Shown one piece after another: positions 8,397 to 20,060 of a stretch of DNA of 64,000 nt (position 1 is its first letter; each line of letters starts with the position of its first letter). A program made the position numbers and the translations under genes. Origin of the DNA: Sulfurovum sp. Lineage in GTDB: Bacteria; Campylobacterota; Campylobacteria; Campylobacterales; Sulfurovaceae. The DNA is taken from contig NZ_WGDD01000054.1 of NCBI RefSeq assembly GCF_015493435.1, forward strand, positions 97,932 to 161,931. The letters run 5' to 3'. Under the pieces are notes generated by a model that did not search any database, was not told the DNA's origin, and was given only the letters and a program-made list of their open reading frames with translations.

Positions 8397-8944
8397 TGCA
8401 GGCTCTCCTGAAGTGGACACTGGATACGATACGGAATGAGAAATCTGATTTCTCATGGATGGAAGAATATCGCTATGAGTGGGCACCGCTTGTCAAGTCC
8501 GCTGTATCGCAGATGATTGAAGGCAATACCGTACTGATCGTGACGGACGAGCACCATGAATGGTTCGGGCAATATATTCTCAACAGTGTCAATGATCTTC
8601 GCAAGAAAAGACCTTTGCTTCCAGTCTACACGCTAAACAAGTGTTTTCCCAATCTCAAGTCCCTGAAATCCACAGAAAACATACAGCTTCTTGAAGATAT
8701 GTTCGAAATTTCCTATCCGAACGGATATTTTATCTGGTATATTGGAAAAGGGAATCATCCTTATACCAAGATCGCCTACAGGAACGAAGACAGTTTTTTG
8801 TGGATCATGGATGAGGAAGTGCAGAACAGTTTTGCGTTTCGTTCCTCTGACCCTTTGCTTGACATTAAGCTGCTTCAGCTCTACAAACTTTTTGATGAGA
8901 CACTTTCAGCGGCACTTTTTGGAGACTTAGATCTGGAGCTATGA
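8396..8944 (+). CDS. hobA: DnaA initiator-associating factor HobA
   Basis: HobA is a Campylobacterota-specific protein that binds DnaA domain I-II and promotes orisome assembly at oriC; it is a structural counterpart of E. coli DiaA. Length (182 aa) equals that of H. pylori HobA. The C-terminal DPLLDIKLLQLYKLFDETL closely resembles what I recall of the H. pylori protein. The gene order lysC-hobA-holB-folP is the same as H. pylori HP1229-HP1232. Overlaps on both sides (TAATG with lysC, ATGA with holB) imply translational coupling. This gene is the strongest single marker of the phylum in the window. Confidence 0.93.
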   Translation: MQALLKWTLDTIRNEKSDFSWMEEYRYEWAPLVKSAVSQMIEGNTVLIVTDEHHEWFGQYILNSVNDLRKKRPLLPVYTLNKCFPNLKSLKSTENIQLLEDMFEISYPNGYFIWYIGKGNHPYTKIAYRNEDSFLWIMDEEVQNSFAFRSSDPLLDIKLLQLYKLFDETLSAALFGDLDLEL

Positions 8945-9561
8945 TGAGATTGATCAGCCAGGTACTCATCACGAACGATATGGATGGCACGATCGAGGCA
9001 CTTGAATCTGCTGTGACCACAGAACGTATTGTCAAAATATGTGAAGGGGAGAAAGCCTTTTCTGTTGAAGATGCCAAACTGGCCATAGAAAAAGCCTATA
9101 TGGCAAGTGAGGAAACGACCGTGATCATTCTGGCGGCAAAGGTCTTTACGCCGCTCGTCCAGAATAAACTGCTTAAAGTCATCGAAGAGCCTCCGCCTAA
9201 AAAAGAATTCATCTTCATTACCCCCTCAAAAGCGACTATCTTGGGTACTATTCGTTCCAGACTGCCTGTAACGGTACTGAAAGAAGAGAAACAGGAGACA
9301 CTTCTGGGACTGGATATGCAGCATCTCAATCTGGCAGCCGTGTATGAATTCATTCAGTTGCATAAACGAACCGATGCCAAGGGGATGAAACTGCTGGTCG
9401 AAAATATTGCCAAAGAGGCGATCCGGTCACAACACTATGATCTGGATGAAAAAACACTGATACTGTTTTCCAATGCCTTTGTTGCTCTCGATGTCGGTTC
9501 TCCCTCTCAATTCGTACTGACGACACTGCTTTTGAAACTTCTGGCGAGAAAGAAACGCTAA
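8941..9561 (+). CDS. holB: DNA polymerase III delta' subunit, short epsilonproteobacterial form
   Basis: The 206-residue product resembles the N-terminal half of clamp-loader delta' subunits. Seen are VEDAKLAIEKAY, the LLKVIEEPPPKKEFIFIT stretch equivalent to the sensor region, and TILGTIRSRLPV, matching the conserved I(R)SR motif. No Walker A motif is visible, as expected for delta', which does not hydrolyse ATP. At about 200 residues it lacks the C-terminal collar domain of the roughly 330-residue E. coli protein; the H. pylori homologue is similarly short (family knowledge). It overlaps hobA by ATGA. Confidence 0.83.
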   Translation: MMRLISQVLITNDMDGTIEALESAVTTERIVKICEGEKAFSVEDAKLAIEKAYMASEETTVIILAAKVFTPLVQNKLLKVIEEPPPKKEFIFITPSKATILGTIRSRLPVTVLKEEKQETLLGLDMQHLNLAAVYEFIQLHKRTDAKGMKLLVENIAKEAIRSQHYDLDEKTLILFSNAFVALDVGSPSQFVLTTLLLKLLARKKR

Positions 9562-9636
9562 ACGCCGTTTTCCCCCAAATCCCGAAACAAAAATTCTACC
9601 CTTTGGGTTCTCCATAAGTTTTTATGCCACTTATAC

Positions 9637-9642
9637 TATAAT
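9637..9642 (+). promoter_or_regulatory. -10 box upstream of the DUF805 gene
   Basis: ACTATAATG contains a perfect TATAAT, 31 bases before the ATG at 9674, which also has a strong AAGGAG ribosome site (9662-9667). No clear -35 is present. It probably drives the DUF805-folP-sanA-ligA-tlyA run. Confidence 0.5.
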
Positions 9643-9673
9643 GATAACATATTGAATTCTCAAGGAGTATGGA

Positions 9674-10192
9674 ATGTGGAATGTGTATTTTGGTGAATGG
9701 AGCAAGGGAAGACTGAAACGTCTTCCTTATCTGGGATATTATGTTTTATTGATCGTCCTGGTCATTGCGGCAGCATTCGGTATGATCTTTGCTGCAGGGT
9801 CTTTGGAAGCTGTCATGAACGGTACAATCCTGGAGAATCAGGCGGCACTGCTTGAGCATTTTGGTATAGCAACACTGATCGGAGTCGTGACATTTATGGT
9901 TGTTGTGATCGTTGCTCAGGTCAATATTCTGGCCAAACGCATTCGTGATATGGGGCTGCCGGCCTTCTGGACCATTGTGGGACTGATCGCTGTTTCGGTA
10001 CTGCTGAATATACTTTTTCCCGTACAGCATACAGAGATCAGTTCCGCTGTACTTCATACTGCCGCGGGAACTTCGACTGCTTTTCAAGCCCACAGTTCCA
10101 CAGGCAGCAAAGTAGTACAGCTCTTTGACCTTGTGGTATTCCTCTGTCTGGTTTTCATCCCCAGCGATGCGTTTAGAAAACGAACAGCCTGA
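9674..10192 (+). CDS. DUF805-type small integral membrane protein
   Basis: The 172-residue protein has about four hydrophobic segments: about 19-40, 68-88, 98-116 and 148-163. It carries the motif LAKRIRDMGLPAFW, matching the (A/R)xRxxDxG loop of DUF805 proteins, and an N-terminal WSKGRLKRLPYLGY that fits the family's short amphipathic entry. The function of DUF805 proteins is unknown. It is preceded by a good ribosome site and followed 11 bases later by folP, so it may head that operon. Confidence 0.72.
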   Translation: MWNVYFGEWSKGRLKRLPYLGYYVLLIVLVIAAAFGMIFAAGSLEAVMNGTILENQAALLEHFGIATLIGVVTFMVVVIVAQVNILAKRIRDMGLPAFWTIVGLIAVSVLLNILFPVQHTEISSAVLHTAAGTSTAFQAHSSTGSKVVQLFDLVVFLCLVFIPSDAFRKRTA

Positions 10193-10203
10193 TCGGAGCA
10201 GAG

Positions 10204-11343
10204 ATGCAGATTTACAGACTGGGCACCATGGCAGACAAGAGAGCTGTGCTCAAAACCCTTGGTGTGGAAAGCGGCGGTATTTCCATTATGGCCGGGAAGA
10301 TGGAGCTTGTCTTTTTTTATATTAAAGCGCTCAAAACACCGGCAGCGAATATACTGAAACAGGATGCTTTGAGCATTGGGGCGGAACTTGCGGTACCCGG
10401 CGGGGTGATTCTCTGTGAAAAGCCGGTGTATGACTGCATACTTATCGGTACGGTCAAACAAATGAAAATACTTGCCCGAAAAGAGCTGGTACAGCCTTTC
10501 GGACTCAAAATACTGGCAAAACAGCTGAGTGCTTTTTTTTCTCCGCGGGATTTTCCGCTTCGGATCATGGGGGTCATCAATGCCAATGATGACAGTTTTT
10601 ATGCCGGCAGCCGTTTCATGGCTGACGATGCGGTAAGGCAGGTCAAAAAACAGATAGAAGAGGGAGCGGAGATCATTGATATCGGTGCCGTTTCTTCCCG
10701 CCCCGGGGCAAAGCCGGTCAGCGAGGCGGAAGAATTGAAACGTATCATCCCCGTCTGTGAGGCACTCAAGGCGGAAGCACTGTATGAAAAAGCACTCTTT
10801 TCCATAGACAGCTACCGTCCGTCTGTAGTAGAATATGCCCTGCAAAGCGGTTTTGGGCTTATTAACGATATTACCGGTGCTTCAGACGAACGTCTGATCA
10901 GACTGGCCGAGGTGTATGGTGCCAAACTCTGCATAATGCATATGCAGGGAACACCTCAGACAATGCAGGAAAATCCGCAGTATGAAGATGTAACGGCTGA
11001 TGTAAGCACTTTTTTTGAAACACGTATCGAAAAATGCGAAGCACTGGGACTGGGGAGAGAATCGCTTATTCTCGATGTGGGCATTGGGTTTGGAAAAACG
11101 CTTGAACACAACCTGACGCTGATAAAAAATCTGGAACACTTCAAACATTTCGGCTGTGAAGTATTAATCGGGGCAAGCCGTAAATCAATGATAGACAAGA
11201 TCATCCCTGCAGCAGTGGACGAACGTCTGCCGGGTACACTAGCACTGCATCTCAAGGCGGTGGAGAATGGTGCGAGTATTGTACGCTGCCATGATGTCCC
11301 GGCGCACAGACAGGCCCTTGCCGTATGGAAAGCCCTGCGCTAA
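10204..11343 (+). CDS. folP: Dihydropteroate synthase with N-terminal extension
   Basis: FolP joins p-aminobenzoate to 6-hydroxymethyl-dihydropterin diphosphate in folate synthesis. The TIM-barrel signatures are all present: IMGVINANDDSFYAG, IDIGAVSSRPGA, INDITGA, CIMHMQGTPQTMQ, LDVGIGFGKTLEHN and LIGASRKSMI. The catalytic part starts only at about residue 117. The first about 115 residues are an extra domain also present in the roughly 380-residue H. pylori protein, whose role I do not know. Its position after lysC-hobA-holB agrees with H. pylori, with the DUF805 gene interposed. Confidence 0.95.
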   Translation: MQIYRLGTMADKRAVLKTLGVESGGISIMAGKMELVFFYIKALKTPAANILKQDALSIGAELAVPGGVILCEKPVYDCILIGTVKQMKILARKELVQPFGLKILAKQLSAFFSPRDFPLRIMGVINANDDSFYAGSRFMADDAVRQVKKQIEEGAEIIDIGAVSSRPGAKPVSEAEELKRIIPVCEALKAEALYEKALFSIDSYRPSVVEYALQSGFGLINDITGASDERLIRLAEVYGAKLCIMHMQGTPQTMQENPQYEDVTADVSTFFETRIEKCEALGLGRESLILDVGIGFGKTLEHNLTLIKNLEHFKHFGCEVLIGASRKSMIDKIIPAAVDERLPGTLALHLKAVENGASIVRCHDVPAHRQALAVWKALR

Positions 11344-11346
11344 GAG

Positions 11347-14647
<3,301 letters not shown>

Positions 14648-14718
14648 GATGCCGTGTCCTCATCAACACTATTAAGTATGGAGTATTGTCAGCAGACAAA
14701 GTCCTTCAGGAGAGAAGT

Positions 14719-15534
14719 TTGAACATACAAAACAACATCAGATCCATTGCCATAGGTTCATTTGACGGAATGCATGCAGCACACCAAAAGCTCATAGAAC
14801 AGGTCGATGCCCTTGTTATCATCGAGCGCAATACCGGTTACCTTACCCCCGGATACAAGCGTTCTCTGTATACCGAAAAAATGTGCTGTTTTTATTATTT
14901 TGAGAAGATCAAAACGTATACCCCTTCGGAATTTGTAGCAAGACTCCAGGAAGATTTTCCTCTCCTTGAGCGTATTGTTGTCGGTTATGACTTTGCGTTT
15001 GGAAAAAACAAAACCGGAACACCGGAAATATTGTCTGAACTTTTCGGAAGAGAAGTCATTGTGGTCGATGAAATTTCTTTTGAAGGCATACCGATACATT
15101 CGCGTACCATCAAAGCGTATCTCAGGGAAGGCAATATTGTAATGGCAAACAGGCTTCTGGGCCGACACTACAGCATAGAAGGCAATGTTATTTCCGGGCA
15201 GGGATTGGGAAAAAAAGCGTTGGTACCGACGCTCAATTTGAAGATCTTTTATTATCAGCTGCCTATGGAAGGGGTATATGCGACCCGAAGCAAAATCGGT
15301 ACAAAATGGTTTCCCTCTGTAAGCTTTTTGGGGCATCGTGTCACTACAGACGGCTCGTTCGCAGTAGAAACACATATTCTGGATGAAACGATCGAAACAG
15401 CAGAAGGAGAGGTTCAGGTGGAATTTATGGACTTGATACGCAAAAACAAAAAGTTTGATTCGCTGCAGGCACTTAAAATGCAGATAGAGGCCGATATTGC
15501 GCAAACCCGGAAAATACTTTTATCTCGGGATTAG
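14719..15534 (+). CDS. ribF: Bifunctional riboflavin kinase / FAD synthetase
   Basis: RibF converts riboflavin to FMN and then FAD. I choose the TTG at 14719 because AGGAG lies 6 bases upstream and the homologous core begins a few residues later; a TTG at 14686 is also in frame but unsupported. The FAD synthetase domain begins SIAIGSFDGMHAAHQKLI, so the usual HxGH is HAAH, keeping both histidines but changing the glycine. The FVVGYDFAFG-like segment IVVGYDFAFGKNKTG and SRTIKAYLREGNI follow. The C-terminal kinase domain has the GQGLGKKALVPTLNL site. The 3' end overlaps the convergent GGDEF gene by 4 bp. Confidence 0.92.
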   Translation: MNIQNNIRSIAIGSFDGMHAAHQKLIEQVDALVIIERNTGYLTPGYKRSLYTEKMCCFYYFEKIKTYTPSEFVARLQEDFPLLERIVVGYDFAFGKNKTGTPEILSELFGREVIVVDEISFEGIPIHSRTIKAYLREGNIVMANRLLGRHYSIEGNVISGQGLGKKALVPTLNLKIFYYQLPMEGVYATRSKIGTKWFPSVSFLGHRVTTDGSFAVETHILDETIETAEGEVQVEFMDLIRKNKKFDSLQALKMQIEADIAQTRKILLSRD

Positions 15535-17348
15535 CCTAACCCATAGGTATTGCTGCAGTACAGTGCTTCATGTCTCTGAAAGAATGCGATAGTGTTCTTC
15601 CCCTGTTTTTTGGCATTGTACATGGCTTGGTCCGCCGCACTGAGGATCGCTTCGGGGCTTTGGGCATCGTTGGGGTAGATCGCCGCACCGATACTGATAC
15701 CAACTGTAAGTTCAATGCCGTTGATACTAAAACTCTGGTTGGACAGTGTACGGATTTTTGAGAGCACGGTTTCCAGGCTCTCGAAGCCTTTCAATTCTTC
15801 GATGAGAATGACAAATTCGTCTCCGCCGTAACGGCATAGTGTGTCATCCTTTCGCAGGATTGATTTCATAATGCCGGCAATATATTTCAGGACTTCATCT
15901 CCGACGGAGTGCCCGTAGGTATCATTGATGGGTTTGAAGTTGTCAAGATCACAGAAGATCACAGCAAAGCATTTGTCGAAACGTTTGGCATGTTCTATCG
16001 CATGTTCCAGGCGATCATGAAGCAGTACTCTGTTTGAAACACCGGTTAGAGGATCATGGGTTGCAAGATAGGCATTGTGCTGGGCGTCTTTATGCTGATG
16101 CGTGACATCGGAAAAAATGCCGATGAAATTCTCTATTTCACCGTTGTCATTGTGAATGGCATTGACACTGAGCCATTCAATATAGATCTCCCCGTTTTTC
16201 TTACGGTTGGTGATCTCTCCCTGCCAGTTCCCTTTTTGGGTCAATTGTGTCCACATTTGCTGGTAAAAATGTTTGTCATGGGTGCCTGATTTCAGGAATT
16301 TCGGATCTTTGCCGACAACTTCTTCAGGTTGATACCCCGTAATATCCGAAAAGGCTGCATTGACATGCATGATACGGTTGTCCGCATTGGTAATGAGTAC
16401 TCCGTCCATCGTATGCTCAAACACCGCTGATGACATTTCAAGAGAATGAAGGTTCCGTTCATTGTTGATGGCTGAACCGATGATGGAAGCAACCGTACTG
16501 AGCATTTCAATATTGGTGACATTGAGACGGTAGTCTACGGTATTCCCAATGCCGAGAAAGCCCCACCACTCTTTGTTGACAAAAATAGGAAGTATCAAAA
16601 GACACTCTATTTTGAATGCTTTGAGAAGTTTCTGTTTGGATTTGTCGTAACTGTAAATACTTCCATTGACATATTCCCCGCGCTCCAAATGCCTTTTCCA
16701 CCGCATGAGATGATGTTTTCGGTAATGTACCTGTTTCCGTGCACGGGCCTGTACATCGTCATTGACCGCATAAAGGCGTTTGGCAACGAGTTCATTTTTT
16801 TCGATATGATTCTGGTAAATAAAGATCGCAGACGTATCTGCTGCATTCTTAAGACGGACCATTTCCGTATTGAGTGCAGCTTTCCAGTCTACATGCTGCA
16901 GAAAGTTATGTGCCATCTTCTTAATGGCATGAAGAATATTCTGTTGTCGTGCCAATTCGGTACTGATACGGCGTTTTTCCAGAACATCATCGCACAGAGG
17001 CTGAATGACTTGTGCAAAGACTTTGGCTTCAAAAGGTTTGGAAAAGAACTGGTTGACACCGAATTTGATTGCCTGAAGAAGAATATCACGGTTTTCAAAG
17101 TTCGTAAAGATGGCGATCTTGACATGTTCGTCAAGTTTGCGTATCTGCTCCACCATTTCCAGACCGCCCATACGGGGCATATTGATATCTGTGAGTACGA
17201 TGTCGGGTCTGTGTTCTATGAAAAGTGAAAGTCCCTCTTCACCATTGGAAGCAATAATGACATGATCTGCATACTTGTCAAGCATGTGGGAAAGTATGGC
17301 GGTGGTAATCTTGTCATCGTCTACGACAAGTACAGTCAGCTGTTGCAC
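15531..17348 (-). CDS. REC-GAF-PAS-GGDEF response regulator / diguanylate cyclase
   Basis: A 605-residue protein. The N-terminal receiver has acidic residues at 10-12 and phospho-acceptor D54 in VLTDINMP. A GAF-like region (about 150-300, LLILPIFVNKEWWGFLGIG) and a PAS domain with PAC tail (about 305-425, ITGYQPEEVVGKD, FIGIFSDVTHQ) follow. The GGDEF domain (about 430-590) has an intact catalytic YGGDEFVIL, so c-di-GMP synthesis is likely. The RxxD inhibitory site is not obvious. The start is GTG with GGGAG just upstream. No histidine kinase is adjacent, so its partner is unknown. Confidence 0.9.
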   Translation of the reverse strand: MQQLTVLVVDDDKITTAILSHMLDKYADHVIIASNGEEGLSLFIEHRPDIVLTDINMPRMGGLEMVEQIRKLDEHVKIAIFTNFENRDILLQAIKFGVNQFFSKPFEAKVFAQVIQPLCDDVLEKRRISTELARQQNILHAIKKMAHNFLQHVDWKAALNTEMVRLKNAADTSAIFIYQNHIEKNELVAKRLYAVNDDVQARARKQVHYRKHHLMRWKRHLERGEYVNGSIYSYDKSKQKLLKAFKIECLLILPIFVNKEWWGFLGIGNTVDYRLNVTNIEMLSTVASIIGSAINNERNLHSLEMSSAVFEHTMDGVLITNADNRIMHVNAAFSDITGYQPEEVVGKDPKFLKSGTHDKHFYQQMWTQLTQKGNWQGEITNRKKNGEIYIEWLSVNAIHNDNGEIENFIGIFSDVTHQHKDAQHNAYLATHDPLTGVSNRVLLHDRLEHAIEHAKRFDKCFAVIFCDLDNFKPINDTYGHSVGDEVLKYIAGIMKSILRKDDTLCRYGGDEFVILIEELKGFESLETVLSKIRTLSNQSFSINGIELTVGISIGAAIYPNDAQSPEAILSAADQAMYNAKKQGKNTIAFFQRHEALYCSNTYGLG

Positions 17349-17392
17349 TATTCTCCCACCTCATTTGTTTTTTTTATATTTTATCTTTGTAT

Positions 17393-17398
17393 ATTATA
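17393..17398 (-). promoter_or_regulatory. -10 box upstream of the GGDEF regulator
   Basis: The minus strand reads TATAAT in a very AT-rich stretch, 44 bases before the GTG start. The 17349-17600 gap between the divergent genes is otherwise AT-rich DNA without other structure I can support. Confidence 0.4.
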
Positions 17399-17554
17399 AT
17401 TATTTTAATATATTTGCTGCTTTAAGTTCTTTAAAACAGGGCTGATTTGAAAGTATTCATACGTATAGGCAGCTTTACGTACAGTGTATTATCAGTTTTA
17501 TCTATTGATATATAAAATATGTTGAAAATAATTGTTAATGTTTCGGTTGAATTA

Positions 17555-17563
17555 TGCTAAAAT
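17555..17563 (+). promoter_or_regulatory. Extended -10 promoter element of cmoA
   Basis: TGCTAAAAT, an extended -10, lies 37 bases before the cmoA ATG and is the same sequence as the tatB-operon element. An AAAGGA ribosome site follows at 17587-17592. Confidence 0.5.
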
Positions 17564-17600
17564 TCGCTCTATCACTATTTGGTATGTAAAGGACAACAGC

Positions 17601-18311
17601 ATGGAAAAAGATAAAGTATTTTCAAAACAGATTGAAAAAAAATTTGAATTCGATCAGGCAGTCGCTTCGGTATTTGATGATATGCTCAACCGTTCTGTTC
17701 CCTTTTACGATGAAGTCAGGCGCCTGGTGATCTCCCTGATTCTTGCTGAGCAGAAAGAGGGTAAAAAAATACTTGATCTTGGTGTATCTACCGCGAAATT
17801 TCTTTTGGACCTGCACAGTAAAATGGAAGTCTCTATGCAGCTTAAAGGCATTGACAATTCTCCTGCTATGCTGGAAAGAGCAGAACAGAAATGCAAAGCG
17901 TTCGGTGCTGCCGTCGATTTGGAGCTGGCCGATATGACAGAATATGATTACCGAAATGAAGACATTATCGTTGCGAACTATACCCTGCAGTTCATCCGCC
18001 CCATGCAGCGTATTGAACTTGTCAAAAAACTGTATGAAGGACTCAACAGCGAAGGTATTTTTATCTTTTCGGAAAAAGTGGTTTTTGATGATAAGCGCCT
18101 TGACAAAGAAATGATCGACATTTACTATGACTACAAGAAAATACAGGGTTACAGCGAATATGAGATCGCACAAAAGCGTGAAGCGCTGGAAAATGTCCTG
18201 ATTCCCTTCACGATCGAAGAAAATATCCGCATGTGCAAAGAAGCAGGGTTTGTCCATATCAATACTGTTTTCCAATGGGCGAATTTTGTAACATTTGTTG
18301 CCAAAAAGTAA
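17601..18311 (+). CDS. cmoA: Carboxy-S-adenosyl-L-methionine synthase
   Basis: CmoA converts SAM and prephenate to carboxy-SAM, used for the wobble base cmo5U34 in tRNA. The 236-residue product aligns with E. coli CmoA throughout: [32 protein letters not shown] (SAM loop), [34 protein letters not shown] and [18 protein letters not shown]. The start at 17601 has an AAAGGA site; the frame is open further upstream but without homology. No cmoB is adjacent. The substrate prephenate links it loosely to the downstream aroma-pathway gene. Confidence 0.93.
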   Translation: MEKDKVFSKQIEKKFEFDQAVASVFDDMLNRSVPFYDEVRRLVISLILAEQKEGKKILDLGVSTAKFLLDLHSKMEVSMQLKGIDNSPAMLERAEQKCKAFGAAVDLELADMTEYDYRNEDIIVANYTLQFIRPMQRIELVKKLYEGLNSEGIFIFSEKVVFDDKRLDKEMIDIYYDYKKIQGYSEYEIAQKREALENVLIPFTIEENIRMCKEAGFVHINTVFQWANFVTFVAKK

Positions 18312-18337
18312 CACTTTTATGTTATGCCCCTAAAACA

Positions 18338-18486
18338 CGGGTTCCATTATTTAATATGAGTTTTCACATGTTATTCACCCTGTGAAAAAATCAAAAAAAC
18401 AAATAATTTTATTCTTGCCGGGACAGACGGGTTTCATTATTTAATATGAGTTGTTCACATCTTATTCACAAGGTGAAAAAGTCAAA
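18338..18486 (+). repeat. Pair of imperfect direct repeats with DnaA-box-like sites and inverted repeats
   Basis: Two copies of a 58-59 base unit (18338-18395 and 18428-18486) begin 90 bases apart and differ at only a few positions. Each unit has CATTATTTAATATGAG, followed by a TTCACA-type site, then TTATTCAC. That last core equals the DnaA-box core reported for Helicobacter (TTATTCACC at 18371, TTATTCACA at 18462). In the first copy TTTTCACA and TGTGAAAA form an 8-bp inverted repeat around the TTATTCAC core; the second copy keeps TTCAC/GTGAA. The spacer is AT-rich. This fills most of the 288-base gap between cmoA and the DAHP synthase gene. Confidence 0.8.
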
Positions 18487-18566
18487 TTTCTTCCAAAATA
18501 CAAAGGATTATTTAAGATATTTTCAGCATTGTAACCATATCCATATGATTTTCATATTTTTTCAGC

Positions 18567-18572
18567 TATAAT
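18567..18572 (+). promoter_or_regulatory. -10 box of the DAHP synthase gene
   Basis: GCTATAAT, 27 bases before the ATG at 18600. The AAGGA ribosome site is at 18589-18593. The repeat pair ends about 80 bases upstream, so it could act as operator. Confidence 0.6.
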
Positions 18573-18599
18573 CTTTGCAATTTATTTTAAGGAACTATT

Positions 18600-19952
18600 A
18601 TGAGTTGGACACCAGGCAGCTGGAGAGCATTTCCCATCAAGCAGCAACCAACATACCAGGATCAGGAAACACTGAGACAGGTTGAATCCGAGCTGGCTTC
18701 CTACCCACCGATCATTTTTGCCGGTGAAGCAAGGAATCTTAAAAGAAAACTGGCTGCGGCCGGACGCGGTGAAGCCTTCCTGCTTCAGGGCGGAGACTGC
18801 GCTGAAAGTTTTGCGGACTTTAGTGCCGCAAGCATTAAAAATCTTTTCAAACTGATGCTTCAGATGAATATGGTCCTGATGTACTCTACAGGCAAACCTG
18901 TCGTAAAGGTCGGACGTATCGCGGGGCAGTTTGCCAAGCCGAGATCTTCTGATTTTGAAGAGATAGACGGTATAAAACTTCCGAGCTACCGTGGTGATAT
19001 CATTAACGGCGTTGAGTTCAGCGAAGAGGCAAGAATACCCAATCCGCACAATATGATCAAAGCCTATAACCAATCGGCAGCGACATTGAACCTGCTGCGT
19101 GCTTTTTCACGGGGTGGGCTGGCCGACCTGAACAAAGTACATCAGTGGAATCTTGATTTTATTAAAGACAATCCTCTGGGCAAGCGCTATGACGAACTGA
19201 GCGATAAAATAGACCATGCCATGAAGTTTATGGCAGCATGCGGATTGACAAGCGAAGCAATGCCACAACTGCATCAGACGACGCTTTATACATCTCATGA
19301 AGCATTGCTGCTGAATTATGAGGAAGCACTGACACGCTTAGATACCGAAACGGGTGAATGGTATGACTGTTCTGCGCATATGCTCTGGATCGGTGATAGA
19401 ACGAGAGACCTCAAGGAAGCACATATAGAATATTTCAGAGGGATCGCAAACCCTATCGGCTGCAAAGTCGGGCCGAGTATGGAGGAAGATGAGCTCATTG
19501 GACTCATTGATGCGTTGAATCCGACCAATGAAGAAGGAAGACTGAACCTGATCGTTCGAATGGGTGCGGACAAGATCGGAAAATATTTTCCCCGACTGCT
19601 CAAGCGTGTCCGGGACGAAGGAAAAAGCGTGGTTTGGTCCTGTGACCCGATGCATGGGAATGTTGAAAAATCTTCTACCGGTTTCAAGACCAGAGATTTT
19701 GACAATATCCTTTCTGAAGTAAAACAGTTCTTCGAAATTCATAAAGAGATGGGTACGATCGCTGCAGGTATTCACCTCGAGATGACAGGAAATGATGTGA
19801 CCGAGTGTACGGGAAGTACTTCCTGTGCCATTACAGCTGAAGGGCTCGCGAGCCGTTACCATACGCAGTGTGACCCGAGACTCAATGCGTCTCAGGCCCT
19901 GGAACTTGCTTTCATGCTTTCCGATACGATTTGTGACGACTGCAACGAATAA
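18600..19952 (+). CDS. 3-deoxy-7-phosphoheptulonate (DAHP) synthase, class II
   Basis: This enzyme condenses phosphoenolpyruvate and erythrose 4-phosphate, the entry step of aromatic amino acid synthesis. The 450-residue protein is a class II (plant/AroF-II type) enzyme. Seen: [13 protein letters not shown] at the start, [15 protein letters not shown], the [14 protein letters not shown] block, [29 protein letters not shown] and [14 protein letters not shown]. The Cys in GGDC and the late Glu and Asp are the known metal ligands of the class. Class II enzymes are often called AroG or AroF inconsistently, so no symbol is given. aroE and trpE lie 3-5 kb downstream on the other strand. Confidence 0.96.
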   Translation: MSWTPGSWRAFPIKQQPTYQDQETLRQVESELASYPPIIFAGEARNLKRKLAAAGRGEAFLLQGGDCAESFADFSAASIKNLFKLMLQMNMVLMYSTGKPVVKVGRIAGQFAKPRSSDFEEIDGIKLPSYRGDIINGVEFSEEARIPNPHNMIKAYNQSAATLNLLRAFSRGGLADLNKVHQWNLDFIKDNPLGKRYDELSDKIDHAMKFMAACGLTSEAMPQLHQTTLYTSHEALLLNYEEALTRLDTETGEWYDCSAHMLWIGDRTRDLKEAHIEYFRGIANPIGCKVGPSMEEDELIGLIDALNPTNEEGRLNLIVRMGADKIGKYFPRLLKRVRDEGKSVVWSCDPMHGNVEKSSTGFKTRDFDNILSEVKQFFEIHKEMGTIAAGIHLEMTGNDVTECTGSTSCAITAEGLASRYHTQCDPRLNASQALELAFMLSDTICDDCNE

Positions 19953-19973
19953 AAACAGTTGATGTTTTGGCAG

Positions 19974-19997
19974 GGTACGGTGCTGAAAATCCGTACC
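19974..19997. terminator. Stem-loop between convergent genes
   Basis: GGTACGG and CCGTACC form a perfect 7-bp stem around a 10-base loop, 21 bases after the DAHP synthase stop and 63 bases from the 3' end of the convergent kinase gene. No strong T tract follows, so its role as terminator is uncertain. Confidence 0.4.
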
Positions 19998-20060
19998 GCG
20001 TAGTTTGTATATGCCATTTATCTGCAAGGGTGACTGTCTTCCGGCAGCACCGCTATCCGC

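Noticed and set aside
18312..18599. Replication origin oriC
   Set aside because: DnaA-box-like repeats are present, but there is no dnaA or dnaN nearby and only two to four boxes; kept as a finding, not called as an origin.
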